Assembly: GCF_013408095.1 (NCBI RefSeq)
Contig: NZ_JACBZF010000001.1
Location: 744,001-808,000 of the forward strand
Origin: Novosphingobium marinum
Lineage (GTDB): Bacteria > Pseudomonadota > Alphaproteobacteria > Sphingomonadales > Sphingomonadaceae
Length of the DNA: 64,000 nucleotides
Direction: 5' to 3'
A model generated the notes under the pieces. It ran no database searches and had not been told where the DNA came from. It saw nothing but the letters and a program-made list of their open reading frames with translations. Numbering within the stretch: the stretch's first letter is position 1; the number at the start of each line of letters is the position of its first letter. This document shows, piece by piece, positions 1-6,999 of the stretch. Both the position numbers and the translations under genes were made by a program.

Positions 1-524
1 CCGGGGAAAACGCGATCCAGCGCGGAATGCGCCGCAGGCCCCTGCAACGCCAGCAGCGCCCTGTCTTCGAGGTGGTTGAGCGTGAATTCGTCGGGCAGAT
101 GCTCGCGCAGGTGCCCGATATCGTCCCACTTGGTCGCGCCATTGACGACGAGGTAGTACGAGGCCTCGTCGTCGCTCGAGACATTCGTCACCATCAGGTC
201 GTCGATGATGCCGCCCTCTTCGTTGAGCAGCAGAGAATAGCGCACGCGCCCCGGTTTCAGGGCGGAGATGTCGCCGGGCAAGACCGCTTCGAGAGCCTGC
301 GCCGCGCCATCGCCGCTGACGATGAGCTGTCCCATGTGGCTGACATCGAACAGGCCGGCGTGCTCGCGCGTCCAGAGGTGTTCGGCGATGATGCCCTCGT
401 ACTGGACCGGCATCATGTACCCGGCGAATTCGACCATCCGCCCGCCGCGCTGGCGATGCCACTCAGAAAGCGGCAGCATCAGCGGCGCCTGCGGTTCGAT
501 GTCTTCGTCGGAATTGTCGTTCAA
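1..524 (-). CDS. gcvT: Aminomethyltransferase, glycine cleavage T protein (5' part)
   Basis: T protein of the glycine cleavage system, which releases ammonia and transfers the methylene group from H-protein-bound glycine to tetrahydrofolate in the cytoplasm. About 174 N-terminal codons are present; the rest lies beyond the left edge. The visible protein has the family motifs MVEFAGYMMPVQY, HTREHAG-like EHLWTREHAGLFDVSHMG and the folate-region LNEEGGIIDDL. I chose a TTG start at 522-524: it has GGAG seven bases upstream, no in-frame ATG lies before it, and the residues that follow run straight into the family's usual N-terminus. A tandem glycine riboswitch sits just upstream, which independently supports the assignment. 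Confidence 0.95.
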   Translation of the reverse strand, partial: MNDNSDEDIEPQAPLMLPLSEWHRQRGGRMVEFAGYMMPVQYEGIIAEHLWTREHAGLFDVSHMGQLIVSGDGAAQALEAVLPGDISALKPGRVRYSLLLNEEGGIIDDLMVTNVSSDDEASYYLVVNGATKWDDIGHLREHLPDEFTLNHLEDRALLALQGPAAHSALDRVFP

Positions 525-559
525 GGCATGGCTCCGCGACAGGAATGGTACACCGTTTC

Positions 560-778
560 TGGTGCCCCCTCTGTCACGGAAGCCTGAGAGCTTTCCCCGG
601 TTCCCTGAGTGAGGCCGGGTTACCCCTTCGGCGGCAGATTCCCGAAGGGCTCCTGCACTTTCCAGAGTATCGCTATCGACAGGCGCGGTCCCTTTGCCTG
701 AGAGATTCCGGGGCGGTTGCTCCTTCGGCGCCCTGCGATCCGTTTACGGCGAATCGAAGGGACTCTCCCGCGCTATCA
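560..778 (-). ncRNA. Tandem glycine riboswitch
   Basis: Read on the minus strand, two glycine aptamers lie in a row upstream of gcvT. Each has the conserved core: CGCCGAAGGAGCAA (718-730) and CTCTCAGG (697-704) in the first, GCCGAAGGGGTAA (about 620-633) and CTCTCAGG (583-590) in the second. The first begins at GGGAGAGTCCC near 770 and pairs back at GGGACC. The second ends at ACAGAGGGG near 568. Glycine riboswitches of this class usually switch on glycine cleavage genes when glycine is abundant, and that role is inferred here. About 36 nt separate the second aptamer from the gcvT start, so the expression platform is short and may act at the ribosome binding site. Confidence 0.93.
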
Positions 779-843
779 GCGATGCTTCGAAGATGGCTGC
801 CGCCCATGGACAAGTCAAGCGAGCCCATGCTGCGACTGCGAAA

Positions 844-1542
844 TTACCCCCCGGCTCGTCTGGCCGCCCGGATCAGGGCGTCGTGCTCATGCACGAAGCG
901 CCCGGAGGCACGCTCCTTCGACAGCCCGATCATCGCAAGCGCGACGGTCGTCGCAGGGATCGAACGATACCGTCTGGCATTGCCGCGAAGGAGCAGGTCG
1001 GTGAACGGGCTGGCGATCCGCGCCACTCGCTCGAGCGGGCGCGATTCCGCGCGAGGGCCGCGCAAGAGCCCGGGGCGCAGAATGTCGAGCCGGCGGAAAC
1101 CCATCTTCGCGAGCGCATCGTCGGTATCGCCCTTCGTACGCAGGTAGAAATTTCGCGAGCCAGTGTCGGCACCGACCGAGGACACCGCGATCATCCGATC
1201 AACGCTCGCCTCCATAGCCGCGCGCGCAACATCGAGAACCAGCTCGTGATCGACCGCCCGAAATGCCTGCTCGTCGCCATCCACCTTTCGGCGGGTCGTT
1301 CCGAGCGCGCTCACCAGGACGTCGGCACCGGCTTGCGCGATGGCCGAGGACCACTGCTCGGGCGGAGCGACGCGCATCTCCATGCGTGCTCCCGGCGGGA
1401 GCGCCGCTTCGCGCCGGGAGACGGCCACGATGCGAACATCGTCGCGACCCACGGCAATGCGCAAAAGGCTCGAACCGACCAGCCCGGTCGCCCCGACAAG
1501 GCAGATGCGCAGCGGTTCTCCTGCGGAAGCCACGTCCTGCAA
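844..1542 (-). CDS. NAD(P)-binding atypical SDR family protein
   Basis: A 232-residue Rossmann-fold protein of the NAD(P)H-binding / atypical short-chain dehydrogenase type. The dinucleotide motif VGATGLVGSSLL lies near residues 16-27. SALGTTRRKVDGD and ISVSSVGAD-like stretches (AVSSVGAD) match the HTATIP2/YwnB-like group, whose substrates are mostly unknown. No canonical YxxxK pair is obvious, although FYLRTKGDTD sits where it is often found. The TTG start at 1542 lies 4 nt after the dgt stop; a GTG at 1533 is an alternative. It is the last gene of a minus-strand run (racemase, dgt, this gene) ahead of the gcvT riboswitch. The biochemical role is unknown. Confidence 0.8.
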   Translation of the reverse strand: MQDVASAGEPLRICLVGATGLVGSSLLRIAVGRDDVRIVAVSRREAALPPGARMEMRVAPPEQWSSAIAQAGADVLVSALGTTRRKVDGDEQAFRAVDHELVLDVARAAMEASVDRMIAVSSVGADTGSRNFYLRTKGDTDDALAKMGFRRLDILRPGLLRGPRAESRPLERVARIASPFTDLLLRGNARRYRSIPATTVALAMIGLSKERASGRFVHEHDALIRAARRAGG

Positions 1543-1546
1543 GCGC

Positions 1547-2707
1547 CTAGACGTTGCTGAGCGCGGCAGGGGTGGTGCCGAAGATTTCGGCGTGGCGGGA
1601 CAAAGCGAACCGATCGGTCATCCCGGCGATGTAGTCGGCAATATGGCGCGACCGGTCCGGTTCGACGCGTGGCAGCCCGTCGATCCATTCCTCGTCCATC
1701 AGGACCGGCTCCTGCGAGTACGCGACATAGAGCTCGCCGACCACTTCGCGGGCGCGCCGGGCTGTCTCAACCTGCTCGGGATGGTAGTAGAGCTTGTCGT
1801 ACATGAATTTCTTGAAGCGCCGTTCCTCGGCTTCGAGGGGCGGAGAGAACGCAGCCGTCGCCCGGTCGGCGCAGCGCACGTCATCGGCCGTTTCCATCCC
1901 GGCGCAGCGCTTTCGGGTTTCTCCGATGAGGTCGTTCACCATCATTCCGATCTGGCTGCGGATCAGTTCCCGCAGTTGCCGGTCGCGTGGCGCTCCCGGA
2001 TAGCGACGCTCTACCTCGCGCCAGCGGTCGGCGACAAAGGCATGCGCGAGCAATTCGTCGAGATCGAGGAAACCGGCGCGCAAGCCGTCGTCGATGTCGT
2101 GATTGTCGTAGGCGATGTCGTCGGACAGCGCGGCGATCTGCGCTTCGAGCGATGGCCACGATTCCAACTCGAGCGGATAGCTCGCATCGAGAGCCTCGAG
2201 CGCCCAGTTGGGCCGGACCACCGGCCCGTTGTGCTTGGCAAGCCCCTCCAGCGTCTCCCAGGTCAGGTTGAGCCCGTCGTGCTCGCAGTACGGCGATTCG
2301 AGCCGCATGAGCACCCGCAGGCAGTGCGCATTGTGGTCGAAACCGCCGTGGCGGTGCATCGCATCGTTCAGCGCCGCTTCCCCGGCGTGCCCGAACGGGG
2401 CGTGGCCTATGTCGTGGGCGAGGGCCAGCGCCTCGGTCAGGTCCTCGTCGAGGCCCAGCGTGCGGGCGATGACGCGCGCGATCTGCGCGACTTCGAGGCT
2501 GTGGGTAAGGCGCACGCGATAATGATCGCCGTCGGGTGCGACGAAGACCTGGGTCTTGTAGCGAAGCCGGCGGAACGCGATCGAGTGGATGATCCGGTCG
2601 CGGTCTCGCTGGTAGTCGCTGCGCGGACCGCGCATGACGGCGTTCTCGAGCGGGAACTCGCGCCCGCGCGATCCGGCCGGATCCGAAGCGTATGCGGCGC
2701 GTGCCAA
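1547..2707 (-). CDS. dgt: dGTPase-like deoxynucleotide triphosphohydrolase
   Basis: HD-domain phosphohydrolase of the dGTPase-like family, which cleaves dNTPs to deoxynucleoside plus triphosphate. The protein shows the family signature YQRDRDRIIHSIAFRRL near the N-terminus, RLTHSLEVAQIAR supplying the first metal histidine, and the HD motif AHDIGHAPFGH. It is 386 residues long, as expected for the alphaproteobacterial type. The open frame continues upstream into the racemase gene, but the family N-terminus (AAYASDPAGSRGR) is best served by the TTG at 2705-2707, which begins one base after the racemase stop and so suggests translational coupling. Confidence 0.92.
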   Translation of the reverse strand: MARAAYASDPAGSRGREFPLENAVMRGPRSDYQRDRDRIIHSIAFRRLRYKTQVFVAPDGDHYRVRLTHSLEVAQIARVIARTLGLDEDLTEALALAHDIGHAPFGHAGEAALNDAMHRHGGFDHNAHCLRVLMRLESPYCEHDGLNLTWETLEGLAKHNGPVVRPNWALEALDASYPLELESWPSLEAQIAALSDDIAYDNHDIDDGLRAGFLDLDELLAHAFVADRWREVERRYPGAPRDRQLRELIRSQIGMMVNDLIGETRKRCAGMETADDVRCADRATAAFSPPLEAEERRFKKFMYDKLYYHPEQVETARRAREVVGELYVAYSQEPVLMDEEWIDGLPRVEPDRSRHIADYIAGMTDRFALSRHAEIFGTTPAALSNV

Positions 2708-2708
2708 G

Positions 2709-3404
2709 TCAGGCCTGCTCCGTGATCCAGTCGACCGCCGCCTCGGCGTGAATCTTCGTGCCGTCGAATATCGGCAGCACGTTCGCATCGACGTCGACGA
2801 TCATTTCAAGTTCGGTACAGCCGAGGACGACCGCATCGGCACCGTCCTGCGCGAGATTGGTCAGGATCGTCTTCAGCTCGCGCTCGGACTGGCGCGCCGC
2901 CTTTCCGAAGATCAGTTCCTCATAGATGATGCGGTCGAGCGTTTCGACGAAGTCCATCTGCGGCGGCAGCAGCTCGATGTCGTGGGCGATCAGCCGCTCG
3001 CGATAGAAGCTGTCGATCATCACGCTGCGTGTCCCGACGAGCGCCGCGCGGCGAGCCTTGGTCTGCGCCATTCTGCGCCCGACGCAGTCGGCGATGTGCA
3101 GCATCGGAACCGACACCGCCTCCGCCACGGTATCGAAGACCTTGTGCATGGAATTCGCGCCGATGATGATCGCCGTGGCACCCGCATCCTCGAGCCGCTT
3201 GGCCGACGCACTGAGTTCCTCGCCCGCCCGCTTCCAGTCCTCGGCGCTCGACAAGCGTACCAGACCCGAGAAATCGAGGCTCTCGATCAGCAGCGGCGCG
3301 CTGGTCCTGCGGTCGACGCGCCGTTGAACACCGCGGTTGATGTGTTCGTAGTAGGTACGGGTGGAATACCAGCTCAAGCCGCCGATCAGGCCGAGTTTGC
3401 GCAA
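2709..3404 (-). CDS. Aspartate/glutamate racemase family protein
   Basis: A 231-residue member of the Asp/Glu racemase superfamily (YgeA/RacX-like), cofactor-independent enzymes that use two thiols to invert amino acids. The second catalytic cysteine is present (VLGCTELE, Cys196). The first catalytic position is Ala83 in the stretch IIIGANSMHK, where classic aspartate racemases have Cys and E. coli YgeA has Thr. The enzyme may therefore act in one direction only, or not as a racemase at all. The start is TTG at 3402-3404, with AAGGA nine or so bases upstream. It heads the run that continues into dgt. The substrate cannot be read from the sequence. Confidence 0.83.
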   Translation of the reverse strand: MRKLGLIGGLSWYSTRTYYEHINRGVQRRVDRRTSAPLLIESLDFSGLVRLSSAEDWKRAGEELSASAKRLEDAGATAIIIGANSMHKVFDTVAEAVSVPMLHIADCVGRRMAQTKARRAALVGTRSVMIDSFYRERLIAHDIELLPPQMDFVETLDRIIYEELIFGKAARQSERELKTILTNLAQDGADAVVLGCTELEMIVDVDANVLPIFDGTKIHAEAAVDWITEQA

Positions 3405-3483
3405 CGTGAACGTCCTTTCGCCTTGCCCCTGATTCCCCGCCTCTGGCGGCGCCGTATTGCAAAGGCGGCGCAGCCCGTCCAGC

Positions 3484-3798
3484 TTAGCGGGCCAATCCAG
3501 TCGTGCACAAGGCGCCGGAACTGGCGATTACCGAGAGCAACTCGGCATCGCCGACACGGCGCACCGCAGCGACGTAATCGGCGAGCGGGCGGCGTTCGCC
3601 GACAAACGTCTCGAGCGCCTCGAGCTTTCTCAGCTGCCCGATCGAAATCCTGTCCACCACTCGCCCGGCCATGCAGTCGGCATTGCGGTCGGACAGGCCG
3701 GCATCGACCAGCGCCGATCTCACCCTGCTTTCGGCGATCTTCTGGACGCAACCGGTCGCGGCGAGAGCGATCATCGCCGCGACCATGATCCGTTGCAT
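3484..3798 (-). CDS. Small predicted lipoprotein, unknown function
   Basis: A 104-residue protein with a short signal peptide and a lipobox (LAATGC; Cys17), so probably anchored in a membrane facing the periplasm. The mature part is mostly helical, with two further cysteines (DCMAG and ALCTTG) that could form a disulfide. No known domain is recognised. Its ATG overlaps the pntB stop as TGATG, so it is almost certainly translated as the last gene of the transhydrogenase operon. A link to the transhydrogenase is inferred only from this coupling. Confidence 0.72.
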   Translation of the reverse strand: MQRIMVAAMIALAATGCVQKIAESRVRSALVDAGLSDRNADCMAGRVVDRISIGQLRKLEALETFVGERRPLADYVAAVRRVGDAELLSVIASSGALCTTGLAR

Positions 3799-5276
3799 CA
3801 GTCGGCCAGCGACTTGTTGATTTCCTCGACCATCTTCTTGGCGTCGGACAGCAGCATCATCGTCTGGTCCATGTAGAAGACGTCGTTGTCGACGCCCGCA
3901 TAGCCCACGCCGCCCATCGAGCGCTTGATGAAGAAGATCGTCTTGGCCTTATCGACGTCGAACACCGGCATGCCGTAGATCGGCGAGGACTTGTCGGTGC
4001 GCGCTGCGGGATTGACCACGTCGTTCGCGCCGATGACGAAAGCCACGTCGGTCTGCGAGAACTCGCCGTTAATGTCTTCCAGCTCGAAAACCTCGTCGTA
4101 GGGGACGTTGGCTTCGGCAAGCAGCACGTTCATGTGGCCCGGCATTCGGCCAGCGACCGGGTGGATCGCGAACTTCACGGTCACGCCCTTTTCCTTGAGC
4201 AGGTCGGTCATCTCGCGAAGCACGTGCTGCGCCTGGGCGACAGCCATGCCGTAACCCGGGATGATGATGACCTGTTCGGCCTGGCTCATCATGAAGGCCG
4301 CGTCCTCGGCGGACCCGCGCTTCCACGGACGGTCGGTCTGCGCCGCCCCACCACCGCCGCCACCGCTGTCGGCTCCGAAGCCGCCGGCGATGACCGAGAT
4401 GAAGCTGCGGTTCATCGCCCGACACATGATGTACGAAAGGATCGCGCCCGATGCACCGACGAGTGCGCCGGTGATGATCATCGCGGTGTTGTGCAGCGTG
4501 AAGCCCATCGCCGCCGCCGCCCAGCCCGAATAGCTGTTCAGCATCGAGACGACGACCGGCATGTCCGCGCCGCCGATCGGTATGATAAGCAGGAAGCCGA
4601 TGACGAAGGCGAGGATCACGATGATCCAGAACATCGAGTTCTCGCCCGGACCCGCAGCATCGGATGCCGCGAACAGACCGGTCAGGACGATGATCGCCGC
4701 AAGCGTGCCGAGGTTGATGACATGGCGCGCGGGCAGCATGATCGGCGAGCCCGACATGTTGCCGTTGAGCTTGGCGAAGGCGATGACGGAACCGGAGAAG
4801 GTGATCGCGCCGATTGCTGCGCCCAGCGCCATCTCGATACGGCTGACCGCAAAGATGTTGCCGTCCGCGCCGAGGATGTCGAACGCTCCGGGATTGAAGA
4901 ACGCGGCCATGGCCACGAGCACTGCTGCCAAACCGACAAGACTGTGGAATGCCGCGACGAGCTGCGGCATCGCCGTCATCGCGATACGGCGGGCGATCAC
5001 GAAACCGATCCCGCCGCCGATGGCAACCGCGACCAGGATCTCGGGAAGGCTCGCGATCTCGTGCGTCACGAGCGTGGTCACAACGGCGATCAGCATGCCG
5101 ATCATGCCGAAGCGGTTGCCCTGACGCGAGGTCGAGGGCGAGGACAGGCCCCGCAAGGCGAGAATGAACAGGACCCCGGAAACGAGGTAGGCCACGGCCA
5201 CCCACGGGTTCACCGCGTGCACGGCCTCTGCGACGGCGCCGTAGTCGACGGCGCTCTCGACGGTAGCGGGCGCCAT
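3798..5276 (-). CDS. pntB: NAD(P) transhydrogenase subunit beta
   Basis: Beta subunit of the proton-translocating pyridine nucleotide transhydrogenase, in the inner membrane. It carries part of the proton channel and the NADP(H)-binding domain III. About nine hydrophobic segments fill residues 15-290. A Gly-rich linker follows (GGFGADSGGGGGGA), then the NADP domain with IIPGYGMAVAQAQH and HPVAGRMPGHMNVLL. The length, 492 residues, is a little above E. coli PntB. The ATG at 5274-5276 overlaps the stop of the preceding subunit (TGATG). An upstream extension of the open frame is discarded because it lies inside that neighbour and is not hydrophobic. Confidence 0.96.
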   Translation of the reverse strand: MAPATVESAVDYGAVAEAVHAVNPWVAVAYLVSGVLFILALRGLSSPSTSRQGNRFGMIGMLIAVVTTLVTHEIASLPEILVAVAIGGGIGFVIARRIAMTAMPQLVAAFHSLVGLAAVLVAMAAFFNPGAFDILGADGNIFAVSRIEMALGAAIGAITFSGSVIAFAKLNGNMSGSPIMLPARHVINLGTLAAIIVLTGLFAASDAAGPGENSMFWIIVILAFVIGFLLIIPIGGADMPVVVSMLNSYSGWAAAAMGFTLHNTAMIITGALVGASGAILSYIMCRAMNRSFISVIAGGFGADSGGGGGGAAQTDRPWKRGSAEDAAFMMSQAEQVIIIPGYGMAVAQAQHVLREMTDLLKEKGVTVKFAIHPVAGRMPGHMNVLLAEANVPYDEVFELEDINGEFSQTDVAFVIGANDVVNPAARTDKSSPIYGMPVFDVDKAKTIFFIKRSMGGVGYAGVDNDVFYMDQTMMLLSDAKKMVEEINKSLAD

Positions 5277-5581
5277 CACGACTTGCCCCCTTCCTTGGCC
5301 GGGCGTTCTTTCTTCTTGTACATCGCAAGCATGCGTTCGGTCACGGCAAAGCCGCCGAAGATGTTGACGCTGGCCAGCACCACACCGATCAGGCCCAGCC
5401 ACTTGGCTGCGGGCACGCCCGCGGCCGCAGCGGCGATCAGCGCGCCGACGATGATGACCGAGGAGATGGCGTTGGTGACGGCCATAAGCGGCGTGTGCAG
5501 CGCCGGAGTGACCGACCAGACGACGTAGTAACCCACGAAGCAGGCGAGTACGAAGATCGACAGGATCGAAATGAAGTCCAT
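5276..5581 (-). CDS. pntAB: NAD(P) transhydrogenase subunit alpha, part 2
   Basis: Small membrane half of the alpha subunit in organisms that encode the transhydrogenase as three polypeptides. It is 101 residues long, with three to four hydrophobic helices (ILSIFVLACFVGYYVVW, then SSVIIVGALIAAAAAGV and LIGVVLASVNIFGGF) and a basic tail. In E. coli this region is the C-terminus of PntA. The ATG at 5579-5581 follows GAGGGGGG at a normal distance; an in-frame TTG seven codons earlier lies inside the end of pntAA and is less likely. The gene sits between pntAA and pntB. Confidence 0.94.
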   Translation of the reverse strand: MDFISILSIFVLACFVGYYVVWSVTPALHTPLMAVTNAISSVIIVGALIAAAAAGVPAAKWLGLIGVVLASVNIFGGFAVTERMLAMYKKKERPAKEGGKS

Positions 5582-5594
5582 TGGCTTTCCCCCC

Positions 5595-6728
5595 TCAGCC
5601 AAGCAGCCGTTCGTTGACGACCTTGCCGTCCTTCGTCAGGCGAATGGCATCGCCGATTTCCTCGTCGAGGATCGGCTTGCCGGCTTCCTTGTCCCAGAAT
5701 GCGGACAGGAAATTGAACAGGTTGCGCGCGAAAAGCGCGGATGCGTCCGCCGCCAGGTGTGCCGGCGTGTTCGAAAAGCCGATGAGCTTTACGCCGTGCT
5801 TTTCGACCAGCTCGTCGGCCACGGAACCCTCGACATTGCCGCCCTGCGGAACGGCCAGGTCGAAGATCACGCTGCCCGGCTTCATCGACGCGATCTGCGC
5901 ATCTGTGATGAGACGCGGCGCAGGCCGGCCCGGAATGAGCGCGGTGGTGATGACGATGTCCTGCTTGGCGATGTGCGAGGATACAAGTTCGGCCTGGGCC
6001 TTCTTGTATTCGTCGCTCATCTCGGTGGCGTAGCCTCCCGAACCCTCGCCCTCGATGCCCTCGACGTTCTCGACGAAGATCGGCTTGGCGCCGAGCGACT
6101 GGATCTGTTCCCTGGTTGCGGAGCGGACGTCGGTAGCCGAAACCTGCGCGCCGAGGCGCTTGGCGGTGGCGATGGCCTGCAGCCCGGCGACGCCGACGCC
6201 CATCACGAAGACTTTCGCGGCAGTCACGGTACCGGCAGCGGTCATCATCATCGGGAAGGCGCGGCCGTAGGTGTCGGCAGCGGCAAGCACCGCCTTGTAG
6301 CCCGAAAGGTTCGATTGCGAGGAGAGGATGTCCATCGACTGCGCGCGAGTGATGCGCGGCATGAATTCCATCGCCAGCGCCTCGTAGCCGCCCGACGCAT
6401 AGGAATCGATGCGCTCGCGCCTGCCGAACGGATCGAGCCCGGCGACGATCCAGGCACCGGGCTTCGCTCCGGAAAGCTGGACCGGATCGGGACCCTGGAC
6501 GCCCATCACGATGTCCGCGTCCTTCGCGACCGCGTCGGCGGACACGACATCCGCACCCGCCGCCGCGTACTCGGCATCGGACACCGAGGCGGTAAGCCCC
6601 GCGCCCTGCTCCACGGCCACGCTCGCGCCCAGGCCGATCAGCTTCTTAACCGTCTCCGGCGTTGCCGCGACCCTGGTTTCACCTGCCGTCCTCTCCTTGA
6701 GAACGGCAATCCTCTGTCCCCCCGCCAT
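5595..6728 (-). CDS. pntAA: NAD(P) transhydrogenase subunit alpha, part 1
   Basis: Soluble NAD(H)-binding domain I of the transhydrogenase, related to alanine dehydrogenase. It is 377 residues long. Motifs seen include AVLKERTAGETRVAATPETV at the N-terminus, the SQSNLSGYKAV segment, the Rossmann glycines VMGVGVAGLQAIATAKRLGA and ATDVRS, which ends the second strand with the acidic residue expected for NAD preference. The mobile-loop and GNVEGS regions are present. The stop falls 14 nt before the pntAB start and the gene begins 6 nt after the COX4-like mini-gene, so all five genes should be one transcript. Confidence 0.95.
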   Translation of the reverse strand: MAGGQRIAVLKERTAGETRVAATPETVKKLIGLGASVAVEQGAGLTASVSDAEYAAAGADVVSADAVAKDADIVMGVQGPDPVQLSGAKPGAWIVAGLDPFGRRERIDSYASGGYEALAMEFMPRITRAQSMDILSSQSNLSGYKAVLAAADTYGRAFPMMMTAAGTVTAAKVFVMGVGVAGLQAIATAKRLGAQVSATDVRSATREQIQSLGAKPIFVENVEGIEGEGSGGYATEMSDEYKKAQAELVSSHIAKQDIVITTALIPGRPAPRLITDAQIASMKPGSVIFDLAVPQGGNVEGSVADELVEKHGVKLIGFSNTPAHLAADASALFARNLFNFLSAFWDKEAGKPILDEEIGDAIRLTKDGKVVNERLLG

Positions 6729-6734
6729 GCCGGA

Positions 6735-6857
6735 TCAGGCGATCAGTGCGACGACGATAACGACGACGATCGCGCTGATGATCGTGCCCCACTTCACCAT
6801 CACGGTGAAACCGCCATAGGTTTTCTCGGCAGCCTTCATGTCGTTTCCAGAAGCCAT
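6735..6857 (-). CDS. aa3-type cytochrome oxidase subunit IV-like mini-protein
   Basis: A 40-residue protein: a charged N-terminus (MASGNDMKAAEKTYGGF) followed by one membrane helix (TIISAIVVVIVVALIA). It matches the layout of the bacterial aa3-type cytochrome c oxidase subunit IV family (COX4_pro_2), in which a YGGF-like motif precedes a single helix. GGAAGGA lies 8-14 nt before the ATG at 6855-6857. It is the first gene of the transhydrogenase operon, 6 nt ahead of pntAA. Whether it serves the oxidase, the transhydrogenase, or both is unknown. Confidence 0.8.
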   Translation of the reverse strand: MASGNDMKAAEKTYGGFTVMVKWGTIISAIVVVIVVALIA

Positions 6858-6999
6858 CTCAATCCTTCCCGTAAAGAGGGCCGAAGCCATCGTACCTGCC
6901 CTCTAGCTGCATCGCAGCAAGCGCTCAACCCTGCGACACTTAACAGGGTCTTTACCCGTTGCCGCTATTGCCGCTTGACCAAGTTTCGAGGGGAAGGGC

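Noticed and set aside
4134..5528. A 464-codon frame antisense to pntB
   Set aside because: Product is a His/Arg/Asp-rich shadow of the hydrophobic pntB codons.
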